Below, piece after piece: positions 28,247 to 37,253 of a stretch of DNA of 64,000 bases. The stretch's first letter is position 1. The number at the start of each line of letters is the position of its first letter. A model generated the notes under the pieces. That model saw nothing but the letters and a program-made list of their open reading frames with translations. It was not told the DNA's origin and did no database searches. Location of the stretch: positions 2,356,001 to 2,420,000 of the forward strand of contig NZ_CP026309.1 of NCBI RefSeq assembly GCF_002906575.1. Direction: 5' to 3'. The position numbers and the translations under genes were made by a program. Origin of the DNA: Salinigranum rubrum. GTDB taxonomy: Archaea; Halobacteriota; Halobacteria; Halobacteriales; Haloferacaceae.

Positions 28247-28520
28247 TGTTCGGTGTCGGAGTTTCTGGACCGGGTGCGCCGAGAACGGGGACGGACTGTG
28301 CGCGACAAACGTCGAATGCGACCGTCAGTGGGAGTGGGGGGTCTGTTCGTGGCATGCGTGTTCATACCACCCGTTCCGCGCGGCGACACAGGTCTTCGGC
28401 GGTTTCTGCGAGAACGACGTAGCCAGCTGACAGTGCACGGGGGCGGCGACTCGGGCCGATATCCGAGGCTACTTGAGTGGTGAGATTCCGACGCAGATAA
28501 ACCTTCCCCTAAAATGTGAT

Positions 28521-29006
28521 ATGAGCGCCATGTTTTCGATGCACGGCGCCGACCCGAGGGGACTGAACCGGACCGTCGCGCTCTTCAGGCGGGAAGCCCT
28601 CCACTCGCCCATGAGCTACGACGACCTGCCGGCGGGGTGGCAGGTGTGGGCCGACGAACACGAGGGACGGAGCGTCCTCGCGTACCGCCCGGACGTGTTC
28701 AACACGAAGGACTTCCCCGCCCCCTGCATGCCGACCATCTACGTCACGAACGGGTCGCGGAAGCGACGTCCCGGGGCGTCACAGGTCCCCACCGACACCT
28801 GGCACGTGTCGCTCTTCTTAGAGCCCGAAGTGGAGGCCCCCGCCGAGCGGTACGACTCCCGCGCCGAGGCCGTCGCCGGGGCGACTGACCTCGCCGCCCG
28901 ATTCGTTCGAGGCGGCGTCGACTACCGGGACCTGTATCAGGTCCCGCGGGAGGAGTATCTCGACCGCCTCGACGAACTGGTCGGTGAGAACGCTTCGGAC
29001 GAGTGA
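28521..29006 (+). CDS. Conserved haloarchaeal protein, probably DUF5820, 161 aa
   Basis: This is a soluble protein with DLPAGWQVWADEHEG, VLAYRPDVFNTKDFPAPCMP and TWHVSLFLEPEVE segments, which I associate with the haloarchaeal DUF5820 family. An AT-rich stretch (GATAAAC, near 28494-28500) lies about 25 bases before this ATG; a later Met (MSYDDLPAGW, 28611) is an alternative start. Function unknown. The upstream 28247-28520 gap shows no further gene. Confidence 0.6.
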   Translation: MSAMFSMHGADPRGLNRTVALFRREALHSPMSYDDLPAGWQVWADEHEGRSVLAYRPDVFNTKDFPAPCMPTIYVTNGSRKRRPGASQVPTDTWHVSLFLEPEVEAPAERYDSRAEAVAGATDLAARFVRGGVDYRDLYQVPREEYLDRLDELVGENASDE

Positions 29007-29236
29007 GCGACTGCGCGAGGGTCGCATACGGCTCTCATCTCCCGACCACCCCTAGCCCCACACGAACTACACGCTCCGCGCCCAGCCACGACGCCCGTCG
29101 CCAGCCCCGAGCGCTTCGAGCACCCGACGCATCGATACGTCGTCTCTGAAAGCGACCACACCCCCGCGCCTCGATATCCCGGAATCCTTTTGCACCGGGT
29201 CGTACACGTTCCGCCAATGATACTGGGTGGTCCGAC

Positions 29237-30787
29237 ATGACGATGGAGGACCGGATCGACGAACTCCGCGAGAAGCGCGAGCGTGCGCTGTTGGGCGGCG
29301 GGCAAGACCGCATCGACAAGCAGCACGACAAGGGGAAGATGACCGCCCGCGAGCGGATCGACTACTTCCTCGACGACGACACGTTCAACGAGTTCGACAA
29401 GTTCCGGACCCACAGAACGTCGAAGTTCGGGATGGAAGAGAAGAAGCTTCCCGGCGACGGCGTCGTCACGGGCTACGGCGAGGTCGACGGCCGGACGGTG
29501 TTCGTCTTCGCCCACGACTTCACCGTCTTCGGCGGTTCCCTCGGTGAGGTGATGGCTCAGAAGATCTGCAAGGTGATGGACAAGGCGATGGAGGTCGGCG
29601 CACCCATCGTCGGCCTGAACGACTCCGCCGGGGCGAGGATTCAAGAGGGCGTGAAGTCGCTGGCCGGTTTCGCGGACATCTTCCACCGCAACCAGCAGGC
29701 GTCCGGCGTGGTCCCACAGATTTCGTCCATCATGGGGCCGTGTGCCGGCGGCGCGGTGTACTCGCCCGCCATCACCGACTTCATCTTCATGGTGCAGGAC
29801 ACCTCCCACATGTTCATCACCGGCCCGGACGTCATCAAGACGGTCACGGGCGAGGAGGTGAGCTTCGAGGAGTTGGGCGGCGCGAAGACCCACGCCCAGA
29901 AGACGGGGGTCGCTCACAAGGCGTTCAACAGCGAGGAGGAGGCGCTCGACAACATTCGGCGGCTACTCTCGTACGTCCCCCAGAACAACGTCGAGGACCC
30001 ACCGCGGGTGGAGCCGTGGGACGACCCCGCTCGTGAGACGACCGAACTCACGGACGTCGTCCCGGACAAGCCGCAGAAACCCTACGACATGACCGACGTC
30101 GTCGACAGCGTCGTCGACGAGGGCTCGTTCTTCGAGGTCCACGACGGCTGGGCGCGCAACATCGTCGTCGGCTTCGGCCGCCTCGACGGTCACTCGGTGG
30201 GCGTCGTCGCGAACCAGCCCCGCTCGAACGCCGGCACCCTCACCGTCGACGCCTCGATGAAGGGCTCGCGCTTCATCCGCTTCTGCGACGCGTTCAACAT
30301 CCCCATCCTCACTTTCGTCGACGTTCCGGGGTACATGCCCGGCACCGACCAGGAGCACCGCGGCATCATCCGCCACGGGGCGAAACTGCTGTACGCTTAC
30401 TCCGAGGCGACGGTCCCGCTGCTGACGGTCATCACCCGCAAGGCCTACGGCGGGGCGTACTGCGTCATGGCCTCGAAACACATCGGCGGCGACGTCAACT
30501 ACGCGTGGCCCACCTCCGAAATCGCGGTCATGGGGCCCCAGGGAGCGGTGAACATCCTCTACAGCAGCGAACTCGAAGCCGCCGACGACCCCGACGCGCG
30601 CAGACAGGAACTCATCGACGAGTACCGCGAGGAGTTCGCCAACCCCTACACGGCGGCGGACCGCGGCTTCGTCGACGACGTCATCGAGCCCGCCGAAACC
30701 AGAGCCAGACTCGTCGAGGACCTGAAGATGCTGAAGACGAAACGCGGCGACCAGCCCGACAAGAAACACGGCAACCTCCCCATCTGA
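29237..30787 (+). CDS. pccB: Propionyl-CoA carboxylase carboxyltransferase (beta) subunit
   Basis: The 516-residue acyl-CoA carboxyltransferase moves the carboxyl group from carboxybiotin on PccA to propionyl-CoA (or acetyl-CoA). The two crotonase-fold halves are visible. The N-terminal oxyanion region includes [16 protein letters not shown] and [12 protein letters not shown]. The C-terminal half includes [20 protein letters not shown] and [16 protein letters not shown]. It is directly followed by pccX (one base apart), the arrangement described for the propionyl-CoA carboxylase of Haloferax mediterranei. The biotin-bearing subunit lies about 14 kb away at 44598-46427. Confidence 0.93.
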   Translation: MTMEDRIDELREKRERALLGGGQDRIDKQHDKGKMTARERIDYFLDDDTFNEFDKFRTHRTSKFGMEEKKLPGDGVVTGYGEVDGRTVFVFAHDFTVFGGSLGEVMAQKICKVMDKAMEVGAPIVGLNDSAGARIQEGVKSLAGFADIFHRNQQASGVVPQISSIMGPCAGGAVYSPAITDFIFMVQDTSHMFITGPDVIKTVTGEEVSFEELGGAKTHAQKTGVAHKAFNSEEEALDNIRRLLSYVPQNNVEDPPRVEPWDDPARETTELTDVVPDKPQKPYDMTDVVDSVVDEGSFFEVHDGWARNIVVGFGRLDGHSVGVVANQPRSNAGTLTVDASMKGSRFIRFCDAFNIPILTFVDVPGYMPGTDQEHRGIIRHGAKLLYAYSEATVPLLTVITRKAYGGAYCVMASKHIGGDVNYAWPTSEIAVMGPQGAVNILYSSELEAADDPDARRQELIDEYREEFANPYTAADRGFVDDVIEPAETRARLVEDLKMLKTKRGDQPDKKHGNLPI

Positions 30788-30788
30788 C

Positions 30789-31037
30789 ATGGAGCTCTCG
30801 ATTCCCGACGACGCGAGCGAGGACGAGGCGGCGGCCATCGCGGCCGTCCTCTCGGCACACCTGCGCGACCAGGAGGTCGCAGCGGCGGCCGCCGCATCCG
30901 ACACGGAGGAGACGTGGCAGGACAGGAAGTGGACGTTCGCCGGCCGCGTCGACGCGCTCCAGGGCCGCACCACGCGCGTCCCCGACGGCACGCCGACGAA
31001 CGCGTGGGTCGCCGCGAGCAGAGCCGAGCGGTTCTGA
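30789..31037 (+). CDS. pccX: Small propionyl-CoA carboxylase subunit PccX-like, 82 aa
   Basis: This 82-residue acidic, Ala-rich protein has the shared features of acyl-CoA carboxylase epsilon-type small subunits: a helical N-terminal half ([15 protein letters not shown]) and a W-rich middle ([20 protein letters not shown]). The ATG is one base after pccB, so the two are co-translated. In H. mediterranei a small protein in this position, PccX, is needed for carboxylase activity; the assignment here rests on that context and the look of the sequence. Confidence 0.8.
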   Translation: MELSIPDDASEDEAAAIAAVLSAHLRDQEVAAAAAASDTEETWQDRKWTFAGRVDALQGRTTRVPDGTPTNAWVAASRAERF

Positions 31038-31237
31038 CCCCCCATCGCGAACGGCTTCGACAACTGAAAGAAACGGGCGAAACGTGTGAACGAGTTGAAG
31101 TGCGTCCGGCTATTTCAATCGAGTAGAGGCCCCGAGTTCTCCCCCCTCACCTCCCCCTCGGGTGGTCCTCTGTTTTCCTGCACACTGTCCGACGCCGACG
31201 CGCAGCGTCTTTACCACTCGCTCGACTACGGACGAGT

Positions 31238-32071
31238 ATGCGAACCCCGGCGGACAACGCCCTGCTAGCGCTTCTCCTCGAAGCGTCCGGAACCCCGAAA
31301 CCGGGGAACGTCGACCGCCACCGCGAGTACGAGGACCTCCGGTTCGAGCACTTCCTCGCGGGGGCGGTCGGTGCCGGTTCGGGACTCCGCACCGCCGAGG
31401 CCGGTGGCGAACTCGGCGCCGCGTTCGAAGAGAGCGTCGAGGGCATGCGCCACCAGCGGGGCGGGAACACCCAGTTCGGCTGTCTGTTGGACCTCGTACC
31501 GCTCGTGCGGGCGGCCGCCGACGGACCGCTCACCCCCGAGTCGGTTCGCGGGGTGTGTGCCGCGACCACGGTGGAAGACGCCTGTGGGTTCTACCGCGCG
31601 TTCGAGTACGTCGACGTCGCCGTCGGCGCCCTCCCCTCCGATATCGACCTCCCCGACGTCGGCCTCGCCGCCGACGCCACGCCGACGGTGCGCGAGCGAG
31701 GGCTGACGCTCTGGGACGTCATGGATCGCTCCTCACCCATAGACGCGAACGCCCGCGAGTGGGTCGAGGGGTTCCCGCGCTCGTTCGCCGCCAGCGAGGG
31801 AATCCTCGACGACGACGGCCCCGCGACCGAACGGGTCGCCCGGGCGTTCCTCCGGCTACTGGCCGAGGAACCCGACAGCCTCGTTCGAACCCAGCACGGC
31901 GAACGGGTCGCCCGCGAGGTACAGGAGAGCGCGACCGACGTGGGGACGGACCTCGACGCCGCCGCCGCCCTCGCCGAGAAGTACGTCGAGCGGGACATCA
32001 ACCCGGGGACGACCGCCGACCTCACTGCGGCCGCGGTCTTCATCGCGCTCGAACGGGGCTGGGAGGTGTGA
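31238..32071 (+). CDS. CitG/MdcB-like triphosphoribosyl-dephospho-CoA synthase family protein
   Basis: The 277-residue protein has the family signature near its start (SGTPKPGNVDRHRE) and the later GGNTQFGCLLDLVPL and DINPGTTADLTAA segments. Bacterial members make the prosthetic group of citrate and malonate lyases, but no such lyase is visible here and archaeal members probably have another nucleotide or pterin-related substrate. A TATA element (TCTTTACC, 31207-31214) lies about 28 bases upstream of the ATG. The last bases overlap the next gene (GTGA), so they form an operon. Confidence 0.8.
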   Translation: MRTPADNALLALLLEASGTPKPGNVDRHREYEDLRFEHFLAGAVGAGSGLRTAEAGGELGAAFEESVEGMRHQRGGNTQFGCLLDLVPLVRAAADGPLTPESVRGVCAATTVEDACGFYRAFEYVDVAVGALPSDIDLPDVGLAADATPTVRERGLTLWDVMDRSSPIDANAREWVEGFPRSFAASEGILDDDGPATERVARAFLRLLAEEPDSLVRTQHGERVAREVQESATDVGTDLDAAAALAEKYVERDINPGTTADLTAAAVFIALERGWEV

Positions 32072-32763
32072 CGTCCGTGCCCTCGGGGAACGAGTCGAAC
32101 GCGGTCGACGGGACGGACGAATCGAACGAGTCGGACGAAATCAACGACGTCGAGACGGACGAGCGCGCCTGGCCGGTCGCACTCGACGGGGTGACGGAGT
32201 CAGTCGTGACCACGCTCGGGCCGAACGGACTGTGGAACGTCGCGGCGCTCGGCCTCCACGCGCCCGACGCGGGTGTCGACGCCGGGGCGCGAACCCCGGT
32301 CGAGGCCGTGACGTGGGGGAACACGCGAACGCGCCGGAACTTCCACCGACAGGGCGGGGGCGTCGTCCAGTTCGTCGCCGACGCCCACGACTTCGTCGAC
32401 GCGGCGCTCACGATTCGCGAGGAGGAAGAGCCGGTGCTGGACTCGGCCGACGCGTGGGTCCGCGTCCGGGCCGAGCGGACAGACGAGGGCCGCGAGGACG
32501 ACACCCGCTGGGAGCGGTGGCGGCTCACGCCCGGCGAGAGCGGGGTCGAACGCGAGCGCCCGTTCACCGTCAACCGCGGCTTCTACGCCGTCGTCGACGC
32601 CACCGTCGCCGCCTCGCGCCTCGACGTCTCTGACTACGACACCGACGTCCTCCTCGACCGCCTCGCGTACTTCGAGCGCGTGGTCGAGCGGTGCGGGGGG
32701 ACCCGAGAGAGAGAGGCGTTCGCGCGGCTCTCGGCCGAAACCGGCTGGCACGAGCGGCGCTGA
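32068..32763 (+). CDS. DUF447 family protein, 231 aa, GTG start
   Basis: After an acidic, low-complexity N-terminus (residues 1-35) the protein shows the archaeal DUF447 pattern: WPVALDGVTESVVTTLGPNG, AVTWGNTRTRRNFHRQGGG and FTVNRGFYAVVDATVAASR. Structures in this family have an FMN-binding split barrel. The GTG overlaps the stop codon of the CitG-like gene, which fixes the start. The pair is probably one pathway; I recall DUF447 and CitG-like genes near methanopterin-type cofactor genes in other organisms, but that is a weak recollection. Confidence 0.75.
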   Translation: MTSVPSGNESNAVDGTDESNESDEINDVETDERAWPVALDGVTESVVTTLGPNGLWNVAALGLHAPDAGVDAGARTPVEAVTWGNTRTRRNFHRQGGGVVQFVADAHDFVDAALTIREEEEPVLDSADAWVRVRAERTDEGREDDTRWERWRLTPGESGVERERPFTVNRGFYAVVDATVAASRLDVSDYDTDVLLDRLAYFERVVERCGGTREREAFARLSAETGWHERR

Positions 32764-32857
32764 CGCGACGTTGACGCGTCGACCAGTATCAGCCGTGATT
32801 TCCCGACCCGAACAGTGATACCGTCGCTCGCAGTGGTCCCGGTCGATACGAGAGACG

Positions 32858-34081
32858 ATGCGACGACCGAACCCCCACCGAAGCCACAGCGCGCGCCGAG
32901 TCGTGACCGCACTGATCGTCTGGTGGCTCGTCGTGAGCGCCGCGGTGCCGGGCGTCGTCGCCGGGGCGACGACTCCCCCCTCGGCGGCCGCCGAACCACT
33001 GACCGACGTCGAAGACGCACGCGGCACCTCGGTGAACGCCACGGCGTCGCCCGGGACGGTCGCCGCGGGCGTCGGTGACAGCGTCGAGATTACGGGGGCC
33101 ACGACGTTCGACTCGGGCGACGTCCGCCTCTACCTCGTCGGCCCCCGCGGACGGTTCCTCGGAGAGGACGGGGCGGCGGGCGACATGGAGACCGAACGCG
33201 TCTCGGGGGGCGCGTTCACCGCGACGTACGAGTCGTTCACTCGGCGCGGGACGTACCGGCTCCTCGTCGTCAGCCCGCGCGCGGACGGGCGCTTCGCGTC
33301 GACGACGACGCTCGGCCGCGACGCCCTCCCCACGGGCGTGACCCAGCGGCAGGCGGTCGACCTCGTGAGAGCGGCCTACGGCGGCGACGAGGTGATCGAA
33401 CTGTCGCTCCGCGGGGCGACGCCACGGCTCAGCATCGACCCGGTCTCCGCGGACGGGACGCTCGTCGGGGACGACGTCGTCACGGTGACGGGGACGGCGA
33501 ACCGCGGCGACGGAGCGGCCGTCTTCGTCGACCTCGCCGACGCCAGCGGGCGGACCGTCACGACCGCCGAGGCCGACGTCGACGCCGCGAGCGGCACGTG
33601 GGAGGTCGACCTCGACCTCGTGGGGGTCGAACCCGGGTCGTACACGCTGTTCGCCGCCGACGGTGCCTCGCGCGCCTCGACGACCGTCATCGTCGTCAGC
33701 GAGGAGACGACGCCGACCGAGACGCCCGCCGAGACCCCGGTTTCGGCCGAGTCGGACGCGGTCGACGACGCCCGCGAGACCGTCGAGGACGTGACCGGTG
33801 CGGCGCTCGCGAACGGGACCGCGGGGCTCGAAGCCGCGAACGAGACGGTCGGGGGCGCGATTGGAGGGGACGCGAGCGCGAACGCAACCGCGAGCGCGAA
33901 CGCGACCGAAACGAACGCGAGCGGCGACGGAGGAACGAACGCGAGCGCGAACGGCACCGCCAACGCCACTGCCGAAGGCGGCGGCTCGACCGGCGGGGCC
34001 GTCCCCGGCTTCGGCGTCGGCGCGTTCGTCGCCGCGCTCGTCGTCGTCGCGCTCGGCGTGCGTCGGCACGTCCGCCGGTGA
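32858..34081 (+). CDS. PGF-CTERM surface protein, 407 aa
   Basis: The protein has a signal peptide (hydrophobic stretch about residues 15-35), two beta-rich domains of roughly 110 residues each and a Thr/Glu then Asn/Ala/Ser/Thr-rich stalk. The end is GGAVPGFGVGAFVAALVVVALG followed by basic residues. The PGF tripeptide, helix and Arg tail are the archaeosortase A sorting signal, which in haloarchaea leads to lipid anchoring at the cell surface. Many NxT/NxS sites in the stalk are likely N-glycosylated. It is probably a cell-surface structural or binding protein. Confidence 0.8.
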   Translation: MRRPNPHRSHSARRVVTALIVWWLVVSAAVPGVVAGATTPPSAAAEPLTDVEDARGTSVNATASPGTVAAGVGDSVEITGATTFDSGDVRLYLVGPRGRFLGEDGAAGDMETERVSGGAFTATYESFTRRGTYRLLVVSPRADGRFASTTTLGRDALPTGVTQRQAVDLVRAAYGGDEVIELSLRGATPRLSIDPVSADGTLVGDDVVTVTGTANRGDGAAVFVDLADASGRTVTTAEADVDAASGTWEVDLDLVGVEPGSYTLFAADGASRASTTVIVVSEETTPTETPAETPVSAESDAVDDARETVEDVTGAALANGTAGLEAANETVGGAIGGDASANATASANATETNASGDGGTNASANGTANATAEGGGSTGGAVPGFGVGAFVAALVVVALGVRRHVRR

Positions 34082-34168
34082 GTGAGTCGGCTCCGGTCGT
34101 GTGGGTTCCCCGGGCGGCCGACGACGCGTAACGAATCGTTTTTGTGCGCCAGCGAGCAACCGTCGGGT

Positions 34169-34366
34169 ATGGCCATCAAGCCCAAGTACGTCAAACAGCT
34201 CGGGAACATGCTCCTGGAGCGGTACCCGCAGGCGTTCAACACGGACTTCGAGACGAACAAGGACAGCGTCATGAAGCTCACGAACGTCGAGTCGAAGGGC
34301 GTCCGCAACCGCATCGCCGGCTACATCACCCGCAAGAAATCCAGCAGCCAGGCCGCCTCGGCGTAA
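34169..34366 (+). CDS. rps17e: 30S ribosomal protein S17e
   Basis: The 65-residue protein begins MAIKPKYVKQLGNMLLERYP and continues with NKDSVMKLTNVESKGVRNRIAGY, the archaeal form of eukaryotic-type S17. A T-rich element (TCGTTTTTGTG, near 34136-34146) lies about 27 bases before the ATG. The upstream frame extension is Arg-rich and not part of the gene. A monocistronic location is common for this gene in haloarchaea. The 286 bases after it show no convincing gene. Confidence 0.95.
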   Translation: MAIKPKYVKQLGNMLLERYPQAFNTDFETNKDSVMKLTNVESKGVRNRIAGYITRKKSSSQAASA

Positions 34367-34652
34367 CTCTCCTCCCGACACTGCGCACGACCGACCCGGG
34401 CCCTGAGCGACCGCCTCCCTCTCCGTACTCGCGGCGCGCACACCGAGACGTCGCTGCCCCGTGCTCTCTCGTTCCCGAACCGACAGCGACGCGGCCGACA
34501 GTGGCAGTGACGCGTGGGCCGACGACCTCGCCACTGCTCGGAGCCTCGACTGTAGCGCCGTCCATCACCAGTGCGAACTGCTCCTTGAGGCACTCGGGCG
34601 CGCCGGCGACGACGGCGTCACCGTCGACGGCCGGGCGGTCGCTGTCGGGGAG

Positions 34653-35459
34653 TCAGCGGGCGTCGGCGTCGGAGGCGGTCCGGCGGTCATCCGACACGGG
34701 CCTCGACCCGTCCCGCGCGTCGAACCAGCCGTCGATGGCCTCGCGGACGCGCTGGAGGACGCGCGGGTCGGTGCTCGGCCGGCCGACGCTGACGGCGTCC
34801 GCACCGTAATCGAGGTACTCGCTCACCGTCCGGCGGTCGCGGACGCCGTTGTTGGCGACGAGGTAGAGGTCGGGCGCCGCGTCGGCCACGCTCGCGACGA
34901 CGTCCTCGGAGTCCATGGCGTCGACGTGAAAGACGGTCGCCCCCGCCTCCTCGACCCGACGGGCCGTCTCCGCGAGGTCGACGCCGTCGACCTCCGCGCG
35001 GACCTTCACGCTCACCTCCGCTCCCTGTTCGGCCGCCGCGGTAACGTACTCACAGAGCCGGTCGGTGTCCCGGAGAAGCGACTCGCCGCAGCCGACGCGA
35101 CACAGTTCCGCCTGGCGGCAGTGGGCGTTTATCTCGACGGCCGCGTCGTGTGCCGCACACAGCCGCGCGACTTCCCGGACGGGGGCGACGGTCGCACTGC
35201 GGACGTTCACCCCCGCGCAGACGGGCGTGTCGGCGAGGACGGCGAGCTGAAAGTCGACGAAGACGAGCGGGTCCGGCGGGAGGAACTCCGAGCGGTCGCG
35301 GGCCACGAGCGCCCGGGCGGCGTCTCTCGATTTCCCGTCGAGGGAGATGCCGCCGAGCATCGCGAGGTCCGCCCACAGGCTCCCGTCGCACGCCCACCCG
35401 GCGTCCGCTTCCCCCGAGAGGCTCGCGAGGACGAGTCGCGGCGACGACTCGCGCGTCAT
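34653..35459 (-). CDS. Dihydrouridine synthase-like FMN protein, 268 aa
   Basis: This TIM-barrel protein of the Dus type shows [22 protein letters not shown] with several Cys at the active-site position, [23 protein letters not shown], and the phosphate-binding end [30 protein letters not shown]. Dus enzymes reduce uridine in tRNA using FMN; this archaeal branch is shorter and its target is not established. The ATG overlaps the stop of cofD (ATGA), so the two are co-translated. The C-terminal 30 residues are variable, charged tail. Confidence 0.75.
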   Translation of the reverse strand: MTRESSPRLVLASLSGEADAGWACDGSLWADLAMLGGISLDGKSRDAARALVARDRSEFLPPDPLVFVDFQLAVLADTPVCAGVNVRSATVAPVREVARLCAAHDAAVEINAHCRQAELCRVGCGESLLRDTDRLCEYVTAAAEQGAEVSVKVRAEVDGVDLAETARRVEEAGATVFHVDAMDSEDVVASVADAAPDLYLVANNGVRDRRTVSEYLDYGADAVSVGRPSTDPRVLQRVREAIDGWFDARDGSRPVSDDRRTASDADAR

Positions 35460-36472
35460 CTCGGCCCCTCGGGTCCGGCGACTCGGTCGAGCGCCTCCCA
35501 GACCGCGTCGAGGACGCGCCCCGCGTCACCGGGGCCGTCGATGCGGGTGTCCGTTCGAACGACGGGGCGACCTAGTTCTGTCCCGTCCGCGGTGTCGAGG
35601 ACGAACGCGTCGGCGAAGGGGTACGCGTCGGCGACGCCCGCGGTCGAGGGGTCGAGGCCGACGCCCTCCATCAATTGCGCCGCCGGGCCGGAGAACACCT
35701 CGCGGCCGACGAACGGCGAGACGACGACGACCGGCGTCTCGGCCAGCGCCGCCTCGACGCCCGACAGTGCGAGGACGGGACCGATGCTCGTCACGGGGTT
35801 CGAGGGACCGACGACGACCGGGTCGGTGAGGGCGTCGAGCACTTCGGCGGTCGGTTCGGCGTCGTCGGCCCCGCGGAACTCCACTTCCTCTACCTGGGGC
35901 TCGGCGCGCCGACTCACCCAGTACTCCTGAAAATGCATCTCGCCCTCGACGGTGTGGACGATGGTCGCGACGGGGTCGTCGCTCATCGGCACGAGGTCGA
36001 CGTCGAGACCGAACGCCTCGGCGAGCGTCCGCGTCACCTCTGTCAGCGACCTCCCTTCGTCGAGGAGGCTCGTCCGGGTGAGGTGCACGGCCCTGTCGCG
36101 GTCGCCGATCTCCATGAACTCCGCCACGCCCGAGAAGCGCCGCCAGCGGGCGATCTCTCTCCCCGCGACCTGGGCGTCGTCGGGGAGGTACCGCGGGCCG
36201 TCGCCGAGTCCGGCCGCGTCCGCGAGTCGGTGGAGTTCGTCGTGCGTCTCGGTGGTGTCACCGGCGATGCCCCACCACCGGTCGCGGTCGAGGACGTCGC
36301 CGCCGTGAAACAGCACCGTGTCGACGTCGGGGCAGACGAGGTGACCGCCGAGTTCGACGTCGTCGCCGGTGTTCCCGACGACGGTCACGTCGCTCGGCGC
36401 GACGGGCCCATCGGGACCGAGGCCGTCGAGGAGTTTGGGCGTCCCCGTCCCACCGGCGAGGAACGTCACCAT
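35456..36472 (-). CDS. cofD: 2-phospho-L-lactate transferase (coenzyme F420 synthesis)
   Basis: CofD joins the activated phospholactyl (or phosphoenolpyruvyl) unit to the deazaflavin Fo, the step that makes F420-0. The N-terminal nucleotide-binding motif [15 protein letters not shown], the [25 protein letters not shown] segment and [13 protein letters not shown] are all characteristic. The start is set at MVTFLAGG because the 14 residues before it in the open frame are unlike the family. It heads a two-gene operon with the Dus-like gene. Confidence 0.92.
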   Translation of the reverse strand: MVTFLAGGTGTPKLLDGLGPDGPVAPSDVTVVGNTGDDVELGGHLVCPDVDTVLFHGGDVLDRDRWWGIAGDTTETHDELHRLADAAGLGDGPRYLPDDAQVAGREIARWRRFSGVAEFMEIGDRDRAVHLTRTSLLDEGRSLTEVTRTLAEAFGLDVDLVPMSDDPVATIVHTVEGEMHFQEYWVSRRAEPQVEEVEFRGADDAEPTAEVLDALTDPVVVGPSNPVTSIGPVLALSGVEAALAETPVVVVSPFVGREVFSGPAAQLMEGVGLDPSTAGVADAYPFADAFVLDTADGTELGRPVVRTDTRIDGPGDAGRVLDAVWEALDRVAGPEGPR

Positions 36473-36600
36473 AGAGCCCTGCTTTGTGGAGCGGCGGTTT
36501 GAAGCTTCCTGCATCGACGCGCGGCGGCGGCCGTCCGGGGTGTGCGCAGCCGTCCCAGGAGAGGCCCCGACAGCCTCGCGCGCGAATCCGTGGATACTTG

Positions 36601-36618
36601 ACTGACCAGTTAGTCAGT
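36601..36618 (+). promoter_or_regulatory. TetR-type operator, inverted repeat
   Basis: ACTGAC-CAGTTA-GTCAGT is a perfect 6-bp inverted repeat with a 6-bp centre. It lies just after a TATA-like GGATACTT (36592-36599) and 12 bases before the tetR ATG, so bound protein would cover the transcription start. The placement fits autorepression of tetR and the coupled MATE gene. Confidence 0.75.
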
Positions 36619-36629
36619 TCGAACACCGA

Positions 36630-37253
36630 ATGTCAGACGAGCCCCGCGAGACGGTTGTTCGCGCGACGTGCCGCGCCCTCTGTGCGCACGGCTACGCGAA
36701 CCTGACGATGCAGGACATCGCCGACGAGACGGACCTGAGCAAAGCCGCCCTCCACTACCACTACGACACCAAGCGCGACCTCCTCACGACGTTCCTCGAC
36801 TCGCTCGCGTCGTGGTACGAGGGCCGACTGGACGAACTCCCGGGGGCCGACGCCGCCGAGCGGCTTCACGCGCTGTTCGACGAGTGTCTCTCCGCGGAGG
36901 ACGACGAGGCCGACTACCCCGCCTTCCACACGGCGATGCTCGAAGTGAAGGCGCAGGCACCCTACGAGGAGGCGTACCGCGAGCGCCTCACGGCGGTCGA
37001 CGACGTCGTCCGCTCGCGTATCGAGACGCTCATCGAGACGGGCATCGAGGAGGGCGTCTTCCGCGACGTCGACCCCGAAGCGACCGCCTCGTTCGTCGTC
37101 GACGTCATCGTCGGCGCGTACACCCGGAACGTCGCCGTCGGACACCCGCTCGAAGAGACGCGCGCGCTGCTCGACGCCTACGTCGACGACCACCTCATGG
37201 CTCAGGGGCGCGAGGGCGGCGAGGGCGACCCCCGGCGGGAGGCCGCCGAATGA
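36630..37253 (+). CDS. TetR family transcriptional regulator
   Basis: The 207-residue protein has the TetR N-terminal helix-turn-helix (residues ~27-46, MQDIADETDLSKAALHYHY), followed by the all-helical ligand domain. The inverted repeat at 36601-36618 overlaps its probable transcription start, and the stop codon overlaps the ATG of the MATE efflux gene (ATGA). This is the standard set-up of a repressor that controls itself and an exporter, released by the exported compound. The inducer cannot be read from the sequence. Confidence 0.9.
   Translation: MSDEPRETVVRATCRALCAHGYANLTMQDIADETDLSKAALHYHYDTKRDLLTTFLDSLASWYEGRLDELPGADAAERLHALFDECLSAEDDEADYPAFHTAMLEVKAQAPYEEAYRERLTAVDDVVRSRIETLIETGIEEGVFRDVDPEATASFVVDVIVGAYTRNVAVGHPLEETRALLDAYVDDHLMAQGREGGEGDPRREAAE

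Noticed and set aside
34461-34652. Possible gene between rps17e and the Dus-like gene
   Set aside because: The plus-strand frame continues without a stop through the antisense of two real genes, and neither strand shows a promoter or motif.
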